A stretch of DNA of 5,360 nt. It comes from an uncultured Clostridia bacterium (GTDB taxonomy: Bacteria; Bacillota_A; Clostridia; TANB77; CAG-508). Positions 1-4,613 of the stretch are shown in pieces. The notes beneath the pieces were generated by a model that did no database searches, was not told the origin of the DNA, and was given only the letters and a program-made list of their open reading frames with translations. The first letter of the stretch is position 1; the number at the start of each line of letters is the position of its first letter. The stretch spans positions 1 through 5,360 of the forward strand of contig CALXSA010000059.1 of assembly GCA_944390995.1 (NCBI GenBank). Reading direction: 5' to 3'. The translations under genes and the position numbers were made by a program.

Positions 1-170
1 TCACAAGCTCTACTTTTATTTCTAACATAAACTTTTGATGCATCATTGTCTCCCACCATTATAACTGCTAAATGTGGTGTAATTCCTTTTTTCTTTAGTT
101 TTTCTGCTTCAACTTTTAGCTCTTCTCTTATGTTTTTTGCTAAATTTTTTCCATCAATTATTGTTGCCAT
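1..170 (-). CDS. folD: Bifunctional methylenetetrahydrofolate dehydrogenase / methenyltetrahydrofolate cyclohydrolase, N-terminal part (partial)
   Basis: FolD interconverts 5,10-methylene-, 5,10-methenyl- and 10-formyl-tetrahydrofolate in the cytoplasm, feeding purine and formyl-Met synthesis. Only the first 56 codons are present; the rest runs off the left edge. The translation opens [14 protein letters not shown], and residues 32-56 carry the family signature [21 protein letters not shown]. This includes the conserved Tyr48 and Lys52 pair (Y-x3-K), which in the family binds substrate and acts in cyclohydrolase catalysis. The ATG at 170 is chosen because AAAAGGAG (179-186, read on the minus strand) lies 8 bases upstream and because FolD proteins usually begin with a short M-x-x-I-I-D-G-K segment. 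A good promoter lies at 229-257. A terminator-like hairpin at 310-339 separates it from the next minus-strand gene, so it is probably transcribed on its own. Family recognition is by eye but strong. Confidence 0.95.
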   Translation of the reverse strand, partial: MATIIDGKNLAKNIREELKVEAEKLKKKGITPHLAVIMVGDNDASKVYVRNKSRAC

Positions 171-228
171 TTTTGTTTCTCCTTTTAATTGTTTTAATCA
201 ATTATCTTACCTTGTTCTTATTTCATTA

Positions 229-257
229 ATTTTAACAATGATTTAATTAATTTTCAA
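229..257 (-). promoter_or_regulatory. Sigma-A type promoter of folD
   Basis: Read on the minus strand, TTGAAA (-35, at 252-257) is followed by a 17-base spacer and TAAAAT (-10, at 229-234). Both boxes are one substitution from consensus and the spacing is ideal. The predicted start near 222 leaves an untranslated leader of about 50 bases before the folD ATG. AT-rich DNA produces such matches by chance, but the position fits well. Confidence 0.6.
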
Positions 258-300
258 ATGTATTTTATCACAAAAATATTCAATTGTGTAGGTGCTTTTT

Positions 301-339
301 AATCAAAAATAAGTATAAAGTTTTTAGGCTTTATACTTA
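301..339 (-). terminator. Hairpin after the DGR-target gene, likely terminator
   Basis: AAGTATAAAG (311-320) and CTTTATACTT (329-338) form a perfect 10-bp stem, extendable by one pair (310/339), around an 8-base loop. Read on the minus strand it is followed by ATTTTTGATT, as expected of a Rho-independent terminator for the gene ending at 361. The stem is GC-poor, so termination may be weak. The hairpin starts 21 bases past the stop codon. Because some DGR targets need a DNA hairpin just downstream of the variable region, that role is an alternative. Confidence 0.6.
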
Positions 340-360
340 CTTGGTTGGTCTTATTTATTT

Positions 361-1419
361 TTAGAAAGTCGTGGCAAGACGAACAGAGATGCCGTTGAAC
401 ACATCGTAGTCGCCGATGCTACCGTAGTGGAAGTTTGCGTTAAAAGCTATGTTCATAGTTCTCTGCGAAGAAGACCAGTAGAAGTCGCTAAGCCCATATG
501 TGCTCAAATAATTGCTACTTGTAATGTTAAATACCGCTCCAAATGATGCCCATTCTGATTTTGATGGTACAAACCATCCGTCTGCTACTTCATCTTGTAT
601 TACTCCCCACATATCATTTAAATTTTGTTCTCCATATTGACTTGCATTCCAACTTGCTATCATTCTCTCTGTGTTTAATCTTCCAGTTGGTTCTGCTCTA
701 GCTGAAGCAAAGTCGTTAGCTGTAGAACTTACATTATAACTACTGTCTAACTTACCAGATGCATTATTATACCAATAATATCCTGTTCCCGGATTTATAT
801 CTTCTAATGCTATTACATAAAATCTTTCGTTTCCACTTGTTTCTTCCATTGGTGCTATTACTTTTCCAGTTCCAAAGTGTTCGTCTGTATATTCTCCTTT
901 TATATAGTATTGCTTTAATCCTGTTTCTGATGGAATTGTATAAGAACTCCAAGAATCATTATTCCATTGTCCGTTTTCTTCTTCTCCGGCTAAGTCGGCA
1001 AATATTACTCCATCTACTGTTATTTCTCCACTACTATCTAAATCTGCATAATATACATTTGTTGCACTTATTTGTAAATCGTCATCTAAAATTGGTTCAA
1101 CTGGTTCTTTATATATTCCTACTATTCTTTCTCCTCTTGCATATGCTACTTTTCCCTCTGCTATATCTTCAGCTGTTGCTGTGGCATCAAATGTATTTAA
1201 ACTTTCTAGTTTTCCGGTTACTCCTCCTATTGTTATTCCCTTTTTAATGTAATTTGCTATTAATTCTGAATCTCCATTTGCTGTTGTGGATGCATAGCCT
1301 TCTCTTGATACTTGGTTATTGTTTACTATGCTAGTTGTTATAATTATAGCTATTATTACTGCAATTAGCGATATAGCTATAAAACCTATTAATTTTTTCT
1401 TTTTACTTAGTTCTTTCAT
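361..1419 (-). CDS. Membrane-anchored FISUMP/C-type-lectin-like surface protein, probable DGR target protein
   Basis: A 352-residue protein not tied to a named gene. Residues 1-9 are lysine-rich and 10-32 form one hydrophobic helix without a clear cleavage site, so it is probably anchored by its N-terminus with the rest outside. Residues 61-103 contain GGVTGKL followed by ATAEDI-EGKVAY-RGE-IVGIY, a short module I associate with clostridial and phage surface proteins. Residues 126-136 (DLDSSGEITVD) resemble a dockerin or EF-hand calcium loop. Residues about 150-352 resemble FISUMP/DUF1566 proteins, which share the C-type lectin / formylglycine-generating-enzyme-like fold: RFYVIAL, DMWGVIQ, GWFVPSKSEW, FYWSSSQ and terminal VRLATTF. 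That ending is typical of DGR target proteins, where a lectin-fold surface is diversified to bind varying ligands. The RBS AAGGGAG (1431-1437) lies 11 bases before the ATG. No convincing promoter lies directly upstream; transcription may come from the promoter at 1792-1820. The last 42 codons differ sharply in codon use from the rest. Confidence 0.85.
   Translation of the reverse strand: MKELSKKKKLIGFIAISLIAVIIAIIITTSIVNNNQVSREGYASTTANGDSELIANYIKKGITIGGVTGKLESLNTFDATATAEDIAEGKVAYARGERIVGIYKEPVEPILDDDLQISATNVYYADLDSSGEITVDGVIFADLAGEEENGQWNNDSWSSYTIPSETGLKQYYIKGEYTDEHFGTGKVIAPMEETSGNERFYVIALEDINPGTGYYWYNNASGKLDSSYNVSSTANDFASARAEPTGRLNTERMIASWNASQYGEQNLNDMWGVIQDEVADGWFVPSKSEWASFGAVFNITSSNYLSTYGLSDFYWSSSQRTMNIAFNANFHYGSIGDYDVFNGISVRLATTF
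364..505 (-). other. Putative DGR variable region (VR) at the 3' end of the lectin-fold gene
   Basis: Of the 42 codons from Ser311 to Phe352, 21 end in C and 6 in G (my count), including runs such as TTC CAC TAC and AGC ATC GGC GAC TAC. By contrast, the 20 codons at 541-600 include one ending in C. Bases 361-480 are about 46% GC by hand count. Known DGRs copy a template repeat in which adenines, mostly in AAC/AAT codons, are randomised, giving NNC/NNT codons between invariant segments. The apparent invariant blocks here are YWSSSQ (314-319), A-FNANF (325-330) and VRLATTF (346-352). The last block is encoded by a 21-base stretch with the right place to be the initiation-of-mutagenic-homology site. 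The upstream boundary is a guess. No template copy is in the window. Confidence 0.75.
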
Positions 1420-1471
1420 AAAATTTTAATCTCCCTTCTCGTTTTTTTCTTAATCTTTTCATTTTGGGGTC

Positions 1472-1596
1472 GTGTCATCAAGGACGTGCTTTTTTGACAC
1501 TTGCTTTCTTACCTGCTGTCAATGGGGACACCCCTTATTGACACTTGGTCATGTTACTAAGGGGTTGTCCCCCGATTGACATCCTCCTCTTGACAC
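1472..1596. repeat. Cluster of TGTCAA/TTGACA palindromic repeats
   Basis: GTGTCA (1472-1477) faces TGACAC (1495-1500). TGTCAAT (1517-1523) faces ATTGACA (1537-1543), with GGGG/CCCC (1524-1527, 1531-1534) nested inside. GGGG/CCCC (1561-1564, 1569-1572) forms another small hairpin followed by ATTGACA (1575-1581), and a last TTGACAC stands at 1590-1596. The same hexamer bounds the repeat at 1844-1890. The pattern resembles the REP-like palindromes mobilised by Y1 (REP-associated tyrosine) transposases in clostridia, or the decayed ends of such an element. No transposase is visible. The cluster lies between the lectin-fold gene and any upstream promoter. Confidence 0.6.
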
Positions 1597-1624
1597 TCAG
1601 TTTACACATTTTGAACAAGCACAA

Positions 1625-1675
1625 AAAAACTATGCCTAATTAGACATTTTTGTTCGTCTAAAAAGCATAGTTTTT
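1625..1675 (-). terminator. Strong hairpin terminator, best on the minus strand
   Basis: AAAAACTATGC (1625-1635) pairs perfectly with GCATAGTTTTT (1665-1675) over 11 bp. An inner stem TTAGAC/GTCTAA (1640-1645, 1656-1661) closes a 10-base loop. On the minus strand the hairpin is followed by seven T residues (1629-1623), and on the plus strand by TTTTT within the stem and then CTTCT, so it could act in both directions. It follows the small minus-strand unit starting near 1785 and sits about 200 bases upstream of the lectin-fold gene. It could therefore end a small RNA or act as a leader attenuator. Confidence 0.75.
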
Positions 1676-1764
1676 CTTCTATGTTCACATAAAGTTATTC
1701 TATTAAATCTAACGATATATATATATATATATACAGCCCCAAGGCTTTCAGCCGTTTTTATCAT
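1636..1764 (-). CDS. Possible 42-residue leader peptide or small protein containing a TA microsatellite
   Basis: An ATG at 1764 lies 9 bases after a strong ribosome binding site (AAAGGAG on the minus strand, 1774-1780) and about 20 bases after a predicted start from the promoter at 1792-1820. The frame reads MIKTAESLGAV, then alternating Tyr-Ile from a (TA)9 tract (1715-1733), then a basic tail ending FRRTKMSN. It stops at TAG (1636-1638), inside the terminator hairpin. I do not recognise the peptide. What supports it is the ordered set of promoter, RBS, start and terminator, not homology. It could equally be a leader ORF for the lectin-fold gene, the remains of a lost gene, or noncoding. The first eight codons look ordinary, and the tail may simply be read-through of the terminator arm. 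Confidence 0.3.
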   Translation of the reverse strand: MIKTAESLGAVYIYIYIVRFNRITLCEHRRKTMLFRRTKMSN

Positions 1765-1791
1765 TAACTTGCACTCCTTTGCTTTTTCCTA

Positions 1792-1820
1792 ATTATATAT
1801 TTCTTAAGTTATTTTTCCAA
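1792..1820 (-). promoter_or_regulatory. Sigma-A type promoter, minus strand, upstream of the small ORF
   Basis: On the minus strand, TTGGAA (1815-1820), a 17-base spacer and a perfect TATAAT (1792-1797) predict a transcript starting near 1785. That start is about 20 bases before the small ORF at 1764. Read through the hairpin at 1625-1675, the transcript would reach the lectin-fold gene at 1419, for which I see no closer promoter. Confidence 0.6.
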
Positions 1821-1832
1821 TAGATTTTTATA

Positions 1833-1899
1833 AAAAAATTGTATGTCAAACAGGAGCGTCCCTATTGACACAGGAGCGTCCCTATTGACACAATTTTTT
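1833..1899. repeat. Inverted repeat enclosing a tandem 20-base duplication
   Basis: Bases 1851-1870 and 1871-1890 are identical 20-mers (CAGGAGCGTCCCTATTGACA). They are bounded by AAAAAATTGTATGTCAA (1833-1849) on the left and TTGACACAATTTTTT (1885-1899) on the right. These ends are inverted copies over 15 bases, except that the left one carries two extra bases. The GGAGCGTCCC core resembles REP-like sequences near Y1 transposases in clostridia. The T-run at the right end could also help stop plus-strand transcription before the promoter at 1962. Confidence 0.7.
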
Positions 1900-1961
1900 A
1901 ACAAAAACTTTTCGAACCGTTACCTAAAAAATTACAATTACATTTCATTTTCATATTTTTG

Positions 1962-1990
1962 TTGAATTTTGAAATTTTATGTATTATAAT
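1962..1990 (+). promoter_or_regulatory. Sigma-A type promoter of the VWA gene
   Basis: TTGAAT (1962-1967), a 17-base spacer and a perfect TATAAT (1985-1990) predict transcription from about 1997. This gives a leader of about 90 bases before the ATG at 2086. It is the best plus-strand promoter match in the gap. Confidence 0.75.
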
Positions 1991-2016
1991 GTAGCAAGTA
2001 TTAAAAAAATTTTTTT

Positions 2017-2061
2017 GCACAAACTATTAAAAATGGATTTATTTTTCAATAGTATAAGTGC
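2017..2061 (+). promoter_or_regulatory. Stem-loop in the 5' leader of the VWA gene
   Basis: ACTATTAAAAAT (2023-2034) pairs with ATTTTT-C-AATAGT (2041-2053) over 12 bp with one bulged C and a GGATTT loop. GCAC (2017-2020) and GTGC (2058-2061) close an outer helix. The structure ends 7 bases before the RBS GAAAGGA (2069-2075). The helix is AT-rich and its stability in the cell is uncertain. An A7T7 tract (2003-2016) precedes it. Confidence 0.45.
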
Positions 2062-2085
2062 TTTTAAAGAAAGGATAAATGTATT

Positions 2086-3498
2086 ATGAAAAAAACAATT
2101 TATGGTATTTTAATTGCTCTATTTGTAGTTTTATTTACTGCTACATCTAGTTTTGCAGCCACAGTTAACAAAGGTAATGCTACTATGACTTTAGTTGAAG
2201 ATAATATTTGCAATATTACTTTTGGTCAGTATGGCGAATTTGAGAAGAAAATGATTGAATGCAACACTACTGAAAAGTATGTTGACATTAGATTAACTGC
2301 TAGAAATAATGCAGAAATGTTAGAAGATAAAAAAGCTGACGTTGTTTTGTTAATAGATGCATCAAGAAGTATGTCTACAAATGAAGTTACTATTAATGGT
2401 GAAACAATGACAAGAAAAGAAGCTGTTTTACAATCTGCTCAAACCTTGGTAGATAAGTTGTTAGCAGCAAATCCAAATATTAAAATAGGTATAGTTGAAT
2501 TTGCAACATCTACTGAAACTGATGATGAAGGTTATACAATTGAAGGAACTGACTTAGATGCTAAAACAGTTACATCAGAATTAACAAATGATGCAGATGT
2601 TATAAGTGAAGCTTTAGATACTGTTTCTACAGATGTTATGGGTGCCAGAACAAATGTTGAAGTTGGTTTAGATGCTGCATATGCTTTACTTCAAACAAAC
2701 ACAGATCCAGATACAGAAAAATACATCATTACTTTAACAGATGCTATTCCTAATACAGCTAGAGGTGTTGTTGGCGATACTTACACAGATGCAACAAGAG
2801 TTCCAACTAGAAATAAAATAGTTGAACTTGGTGAAGCTGGCGTTAATTTAATTTCAATGCTAATTGAAATGAGCGATAGTGAAATTGCTATATCTCAGGA
2901 AGATCCAAAACCAACATACAGAGAAGTAGCTGAAGAAATATTTGGTACAGCTACAACCCCAACTTCTGGAGAAGTTTACTATGTTCAAGATGAAGATGTT
3001 GAAGATACAGTAACAAATCAAATTTATGCAAGCATTGTACAAGAACAATATATTTTAGAGAACATTGTAATTAAAGATTACTTTCCTCAAAATATTATAG
3101 ATAACTTTACTTATGCACAACTAACAGAATCAAATATTGGAGAAGTTACTGCTGAAGTAAATACTGAGGATAATTCAATTACTTGGACTATTCCAGCTCT
3201 TGGACCTGGTGAAGAAGCAACATTTACTTATAGAATTTCTTTAAATAATGAATTTGATGGAGAAATTGTTGGTATTAATTTACCTACAAACGAAAATGTT
3301 GAAATTACTTATGAAGAAAATGGAACTCCAGGTTTTGCAGAAAATGATGATTGTCCTATAATTGCATTAGATGTATTACCTACAAAAGATATTCCTCAAA
3401 CAGGTATATACACAGGTTTATACATTGCAGGTGGAGTTGCTGTTATGGCTATTATAGGTTTTGCAAGTTATAGATTTGTTAAGAAAAATAGATTCTAA
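2086..3498 (+). CDS. Sortase-anchored von Willebrand factor A domain surface protein
   Basis: A 470-residue secreted protein. Residues 1-24 are a classical signal peptide (MKKTIYG, hydrophobic core, cleavage after SSFA). A VWA domain spans about 83-320. It has a complete metal-ion-dependent adhesion site: Asp91-x-Ser93-x-Ser95 (DASRS), Thr189 in GARTN and Asp219 in LTDA. Residues about 325-410 look like an Ig-like or DUF11-type stalk (ALGPGEEATFTYRISL). The C-terminus has IPQTG (436-440), a hydrophobic stretch and the tail KKNRF, the three-part cell-wall sorting signal; Ile replaces the usual Leu of LPxTG. Known relatives are adhesins and pilus tip proteins that bind host or matrix ligands through the metal site, and the exact ligand cannot be inferred. 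RBS GAAAGGA (2069-2075) lies 10 bases before the ATG. It has its own promoter and terminator, so it appears monocistronic. No sortase or pilin gene is next to it. Confidence 0.92.
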   Translation: MKKTIYGILIALFVVLFTATSSFAATVNKGNATMTLVEDNICNITFGQYGEFEKKMIECNTTEKYVDIRLTARNNAEMLEDKKADVVLLIDASRSMSTNEVTINGETMTRKEAVLQSAQTLVDKLLAANPNIKIGIVEFATSTETDDEGYTIEGTDLDAKTVTSELTNDADVISEALDTVSTDVMGARTNVEVGLDAAYALLQTNTDPDTEKYIITLTDAIPNTARGVVGDTYTDATRVPTRNKIVELGEAGVNLISMLIEMSDSEIAISQEDPKPTYREVAEEIFGTATTPTSGEVYYVQDEDVEDTVTNQIYASIVQEQYILENIVIKDYFPQNIIDNFTYAQLTESNIGEVTAEVNTEDNSITWTIPALGPGEEATFTYRISLNNEFDGEIVGINLPTNENVEITYEENGTPGFAENDDCPIIALDVLPTKDIPQTGIYTGLYIAGGVAVMAIIGFASYRFVKKNRF

Positions 3499-3525
3499 TA
3501 TTTGATTAATCTTTTACTTATTCTT

Positions 3526-3577
3526 ATTTAAAAGTAGAACAAAAGTGGTTTTCTTTAACTTTGTTCTACTTTTAAAT
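3526..3577 (+). terminator. Long hairpin terminator after the VWA gene
   Basis: Bases 3526-3543 and 3560-3577 pair perfectly over 18 bp (core AAAAGTAGAACAAA / TTTGTTCTACTTTT) around a 16-base loop, 28 bases after the stop codon. The T-rich 3' arm (CTTTTAAATTT) provides a partial U-tract. Being symmetrical, it could act on both strands, although no minus-strand gene ends here. Confidence 0.8.
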
Positions 3578-3600
3578 TTACATCGTTCGCATCTTTGTTC

Positions 3601-3633
3601 GCGCGCCAATTTTACAAATGTAAAATTGTGTGC
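3601..3633 (+). repeat. Second hairpin in the gap after the VWA gene
   Basis: CAATTTTAC (3607-3615) and GTAAAATTG (3620-3628) form a perfect 9-bp stem with loop AAAT. GCGCG/TGTGC (3601-3605, 3629-3633) extends it by five pairs, two of them G-U, past one bulged C. It begins right after a small GC-rich patch holding GTTCGC twice (3585-3590, 3597-3602). It could be a backup terminator or a small-RNA element. No other feature explains this patch. Confidence 0.45.
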
Positions 3634-3675
3634 AATGCTTTTATTGTATAATATACTCCATCACCAGTCCATTTC

Positions 3676-3704
3676 TTGCTTTTTTCTTTATTTTATGTTA
3701 ATAT
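3676..3704 (+). promoter_or_regulatory. Candidate promoter of the S1-like gene
   Basis: TTGCTT (3676-3681), a 17-base spacer and TAATAT (3699-3704) would start transcription near 3711, about 95 bases before the ATG at 3805. A competing -10 (TATAAT, 3647-3652) has only a poor -35. One of the two probably serves the gene, because two hairpins separate it from the VWA gene. Confidence 0.4.
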
Positions 3705-3804
3705 ATATTATTGTAAGGTTTATTCCTTAAGTACTAAAAAAAGAGGTGAAATAATTTTTTCTTCGCATTATCACGAAAAAACAGCTTAATGAAAGGAACT
3801 CACT

Positions 3805-4506
3805 ATGGAATTTATCAAAGCAAAGGTTGTTGGCTGGAATTCTAGGAGTAGGCAATTAAAAATTCATATTCCTAGCATTCCCTATGTTGTAGCAGTTCTA
3901 GAAGAAGAAATTTCTGTTTATCCCTTAACTAAACTTAGCAGAAGGGGCATTCCTACAGCGGTTTCTGTCTTAATAGGAACTAATATATATGTTAGTCAGT
4001 CTTCTACTGGGATTTTCTCCCGGAGAGCTGTACAAGAATATGAGTACAACTTGCTTGAAGAAGGACAAATTGTTCAGGCAAAAGTAGCAGGCATCGGAAG
4101 TAGTTTGTATTTATCCTACAAAAGTTTGACCTTTTACTGTGCAAGGAAGGAAGTTAGCAATTCTTATGTAATTGATCTCAATGATTATTTTTCCGTTGGT
4201 CAAATGGTCGATGTAAAAATTCTTGAGAAAAAAGGCAGTAACAAATATGTTACTGTATCCTACAAGCAAGCATATCCCGACACCCTTGAGAATTATCACA
4301 GAGGTGATGTGGTATATGGAAGAATTACTTCCAATTTGCAACCAGAAAATTGCTATTTTGTCGAGATCAATCCTCAAATTAGAGGACTGATGGACTTTTA
4401 TTCTCCAATGTTCAAATATGGAGATAAAGTCATATGCAAAGTTATCGGAAAGAATGCTTCTGGGCTTCGCCTAGAATACATTAACTGTTTAAGTGATAAA
4501 TCTTAA
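3805..4506 (+). CDS. S1-like RNA-binding domain protein of unknown role
   Basis: A 233-residue protein without a signal peptide or membrane segment, so probably cytoplasmic. The clearest domain is residues 164-226: YHRGDVVYGRIT, then FVEINPQIRGLMD, then YGDKVICKVIG and LRLEYI. This is the beta-barrel pattern of an S1 (OB-fold) RNA-binding domain. Residues 86-106 (EGQIVQAKVAGIGSSLYLSYK) and 127-157 (DYFSVGQMVDVKILEK, YVTVSYK) look like strands of weaker, S1-related barrels, and 1-65 may be another. S1 domains bind single-stranded RNA in ribosomal protein S1, PNPase and translation regulators. This protein is far shorter than RpsA and lacks any catalytic domain, so it may act on mRNA or ribosomes, but this is inference. 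The ATG is supported by GAAAGGA (3791-3797) 7 bases upstream. It is flanked by its own promoter candidate and terminator and converges on dinB. Residues differ enough from S1 consensus that the family call is tentative. Confidence 0.7.
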   Translation: MEFIKAKVVGWNSRSRQLKIHIPSIPYVVAVLEEEISVYPLTKLSRRGIPTAVSVLIGTNIYVSQSSTGIFSRRAVQEYEYNLLEEGQIVQAKVAGIGSSLYLSYKSLTFYCARKEVSNSYVIDLNDYFSVGQMVDVKILEKKGSNKYVTVSYKQAYPDTLENYHRGDVVYGRITSNLQPENCYFVEINPQIRGLMDFYSPMFKYGDKVICKVIGKNASGLRLEYINCLSDKS

Positions 4507-4528
4507 AAAAGTTATTTTTCAAATCTTT

Positions 4529-4567
4529 CTGCGCCCCGTATCTTTGCGAGGCGCAGTTTTCTTTTAA
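4529..4567 (+). terminator. GC-rich terminator of the S1-like gene
   Basis: CTGCGCC (4529-4535) pairs with GGCGCAG (4550-4556). The stem continues past one C-A mismatch with CG/CG around an 8-base loop, followed by TTTTCTTTTAA. This is a typical Rho-independent terminator 23 bases after the stop codon. There is no T-run in the other direction, so it would not serve the convergent dinB gene. Confidence 0.9.
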
Positions 4568-4613
4568 TATATTAAATTTTATTAGATTGTTCAATCATAT
4601 GGTAAAGCTATTT

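Noticed and set aside
46..246. Plus-strand open frame over the start of folD
   Set aside because: It is the reverse of the folD coding strand and its promoter region, and its composition (Phe/Ser-rich) fits a shadow frame.
759..1247. A long plus-strand open frame, 162 codons, antisense to the lectin-fold gene
   Set aside because: It is rich in Leu, Phe and His, as expected from reading A/T-ending codons backwards. It lacks an RBS and lies wholly inside a well-supported gene.
1443..1460. Promoter for the lectin-fold gene directly before its RBS
   Set aside because: The TTGATG or TTGACA hexamers nearby have no acceptable -10 box at 16-18 bases on the minus strand.
1734..1785. A riboswitch such as c-di-GMP-I on the minus strand (the GCAAAG and GGCTGAAAGCC elements caught my eye)
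   Set aside because: The conserved cores do not occur in the right order, and the element is too short. The same bases are better explained as an RBS and the start of a small ORF.
3545..3730. A 61-codon plus-strand frame between the VWA and S1-like genes
   Set aside because: Its start lies inside the terminator loop, it has no RBS, and it runs through two hairpins.
4563..4576. Perfect palindrome TTTAATATATTAAA as an operator or dinB terminator
   Set aside because: It contains only A and T, lies in an AT-rich gap next to the S1-like terminator and has no adequate stem-loop, so chance is a sufficient explanation.
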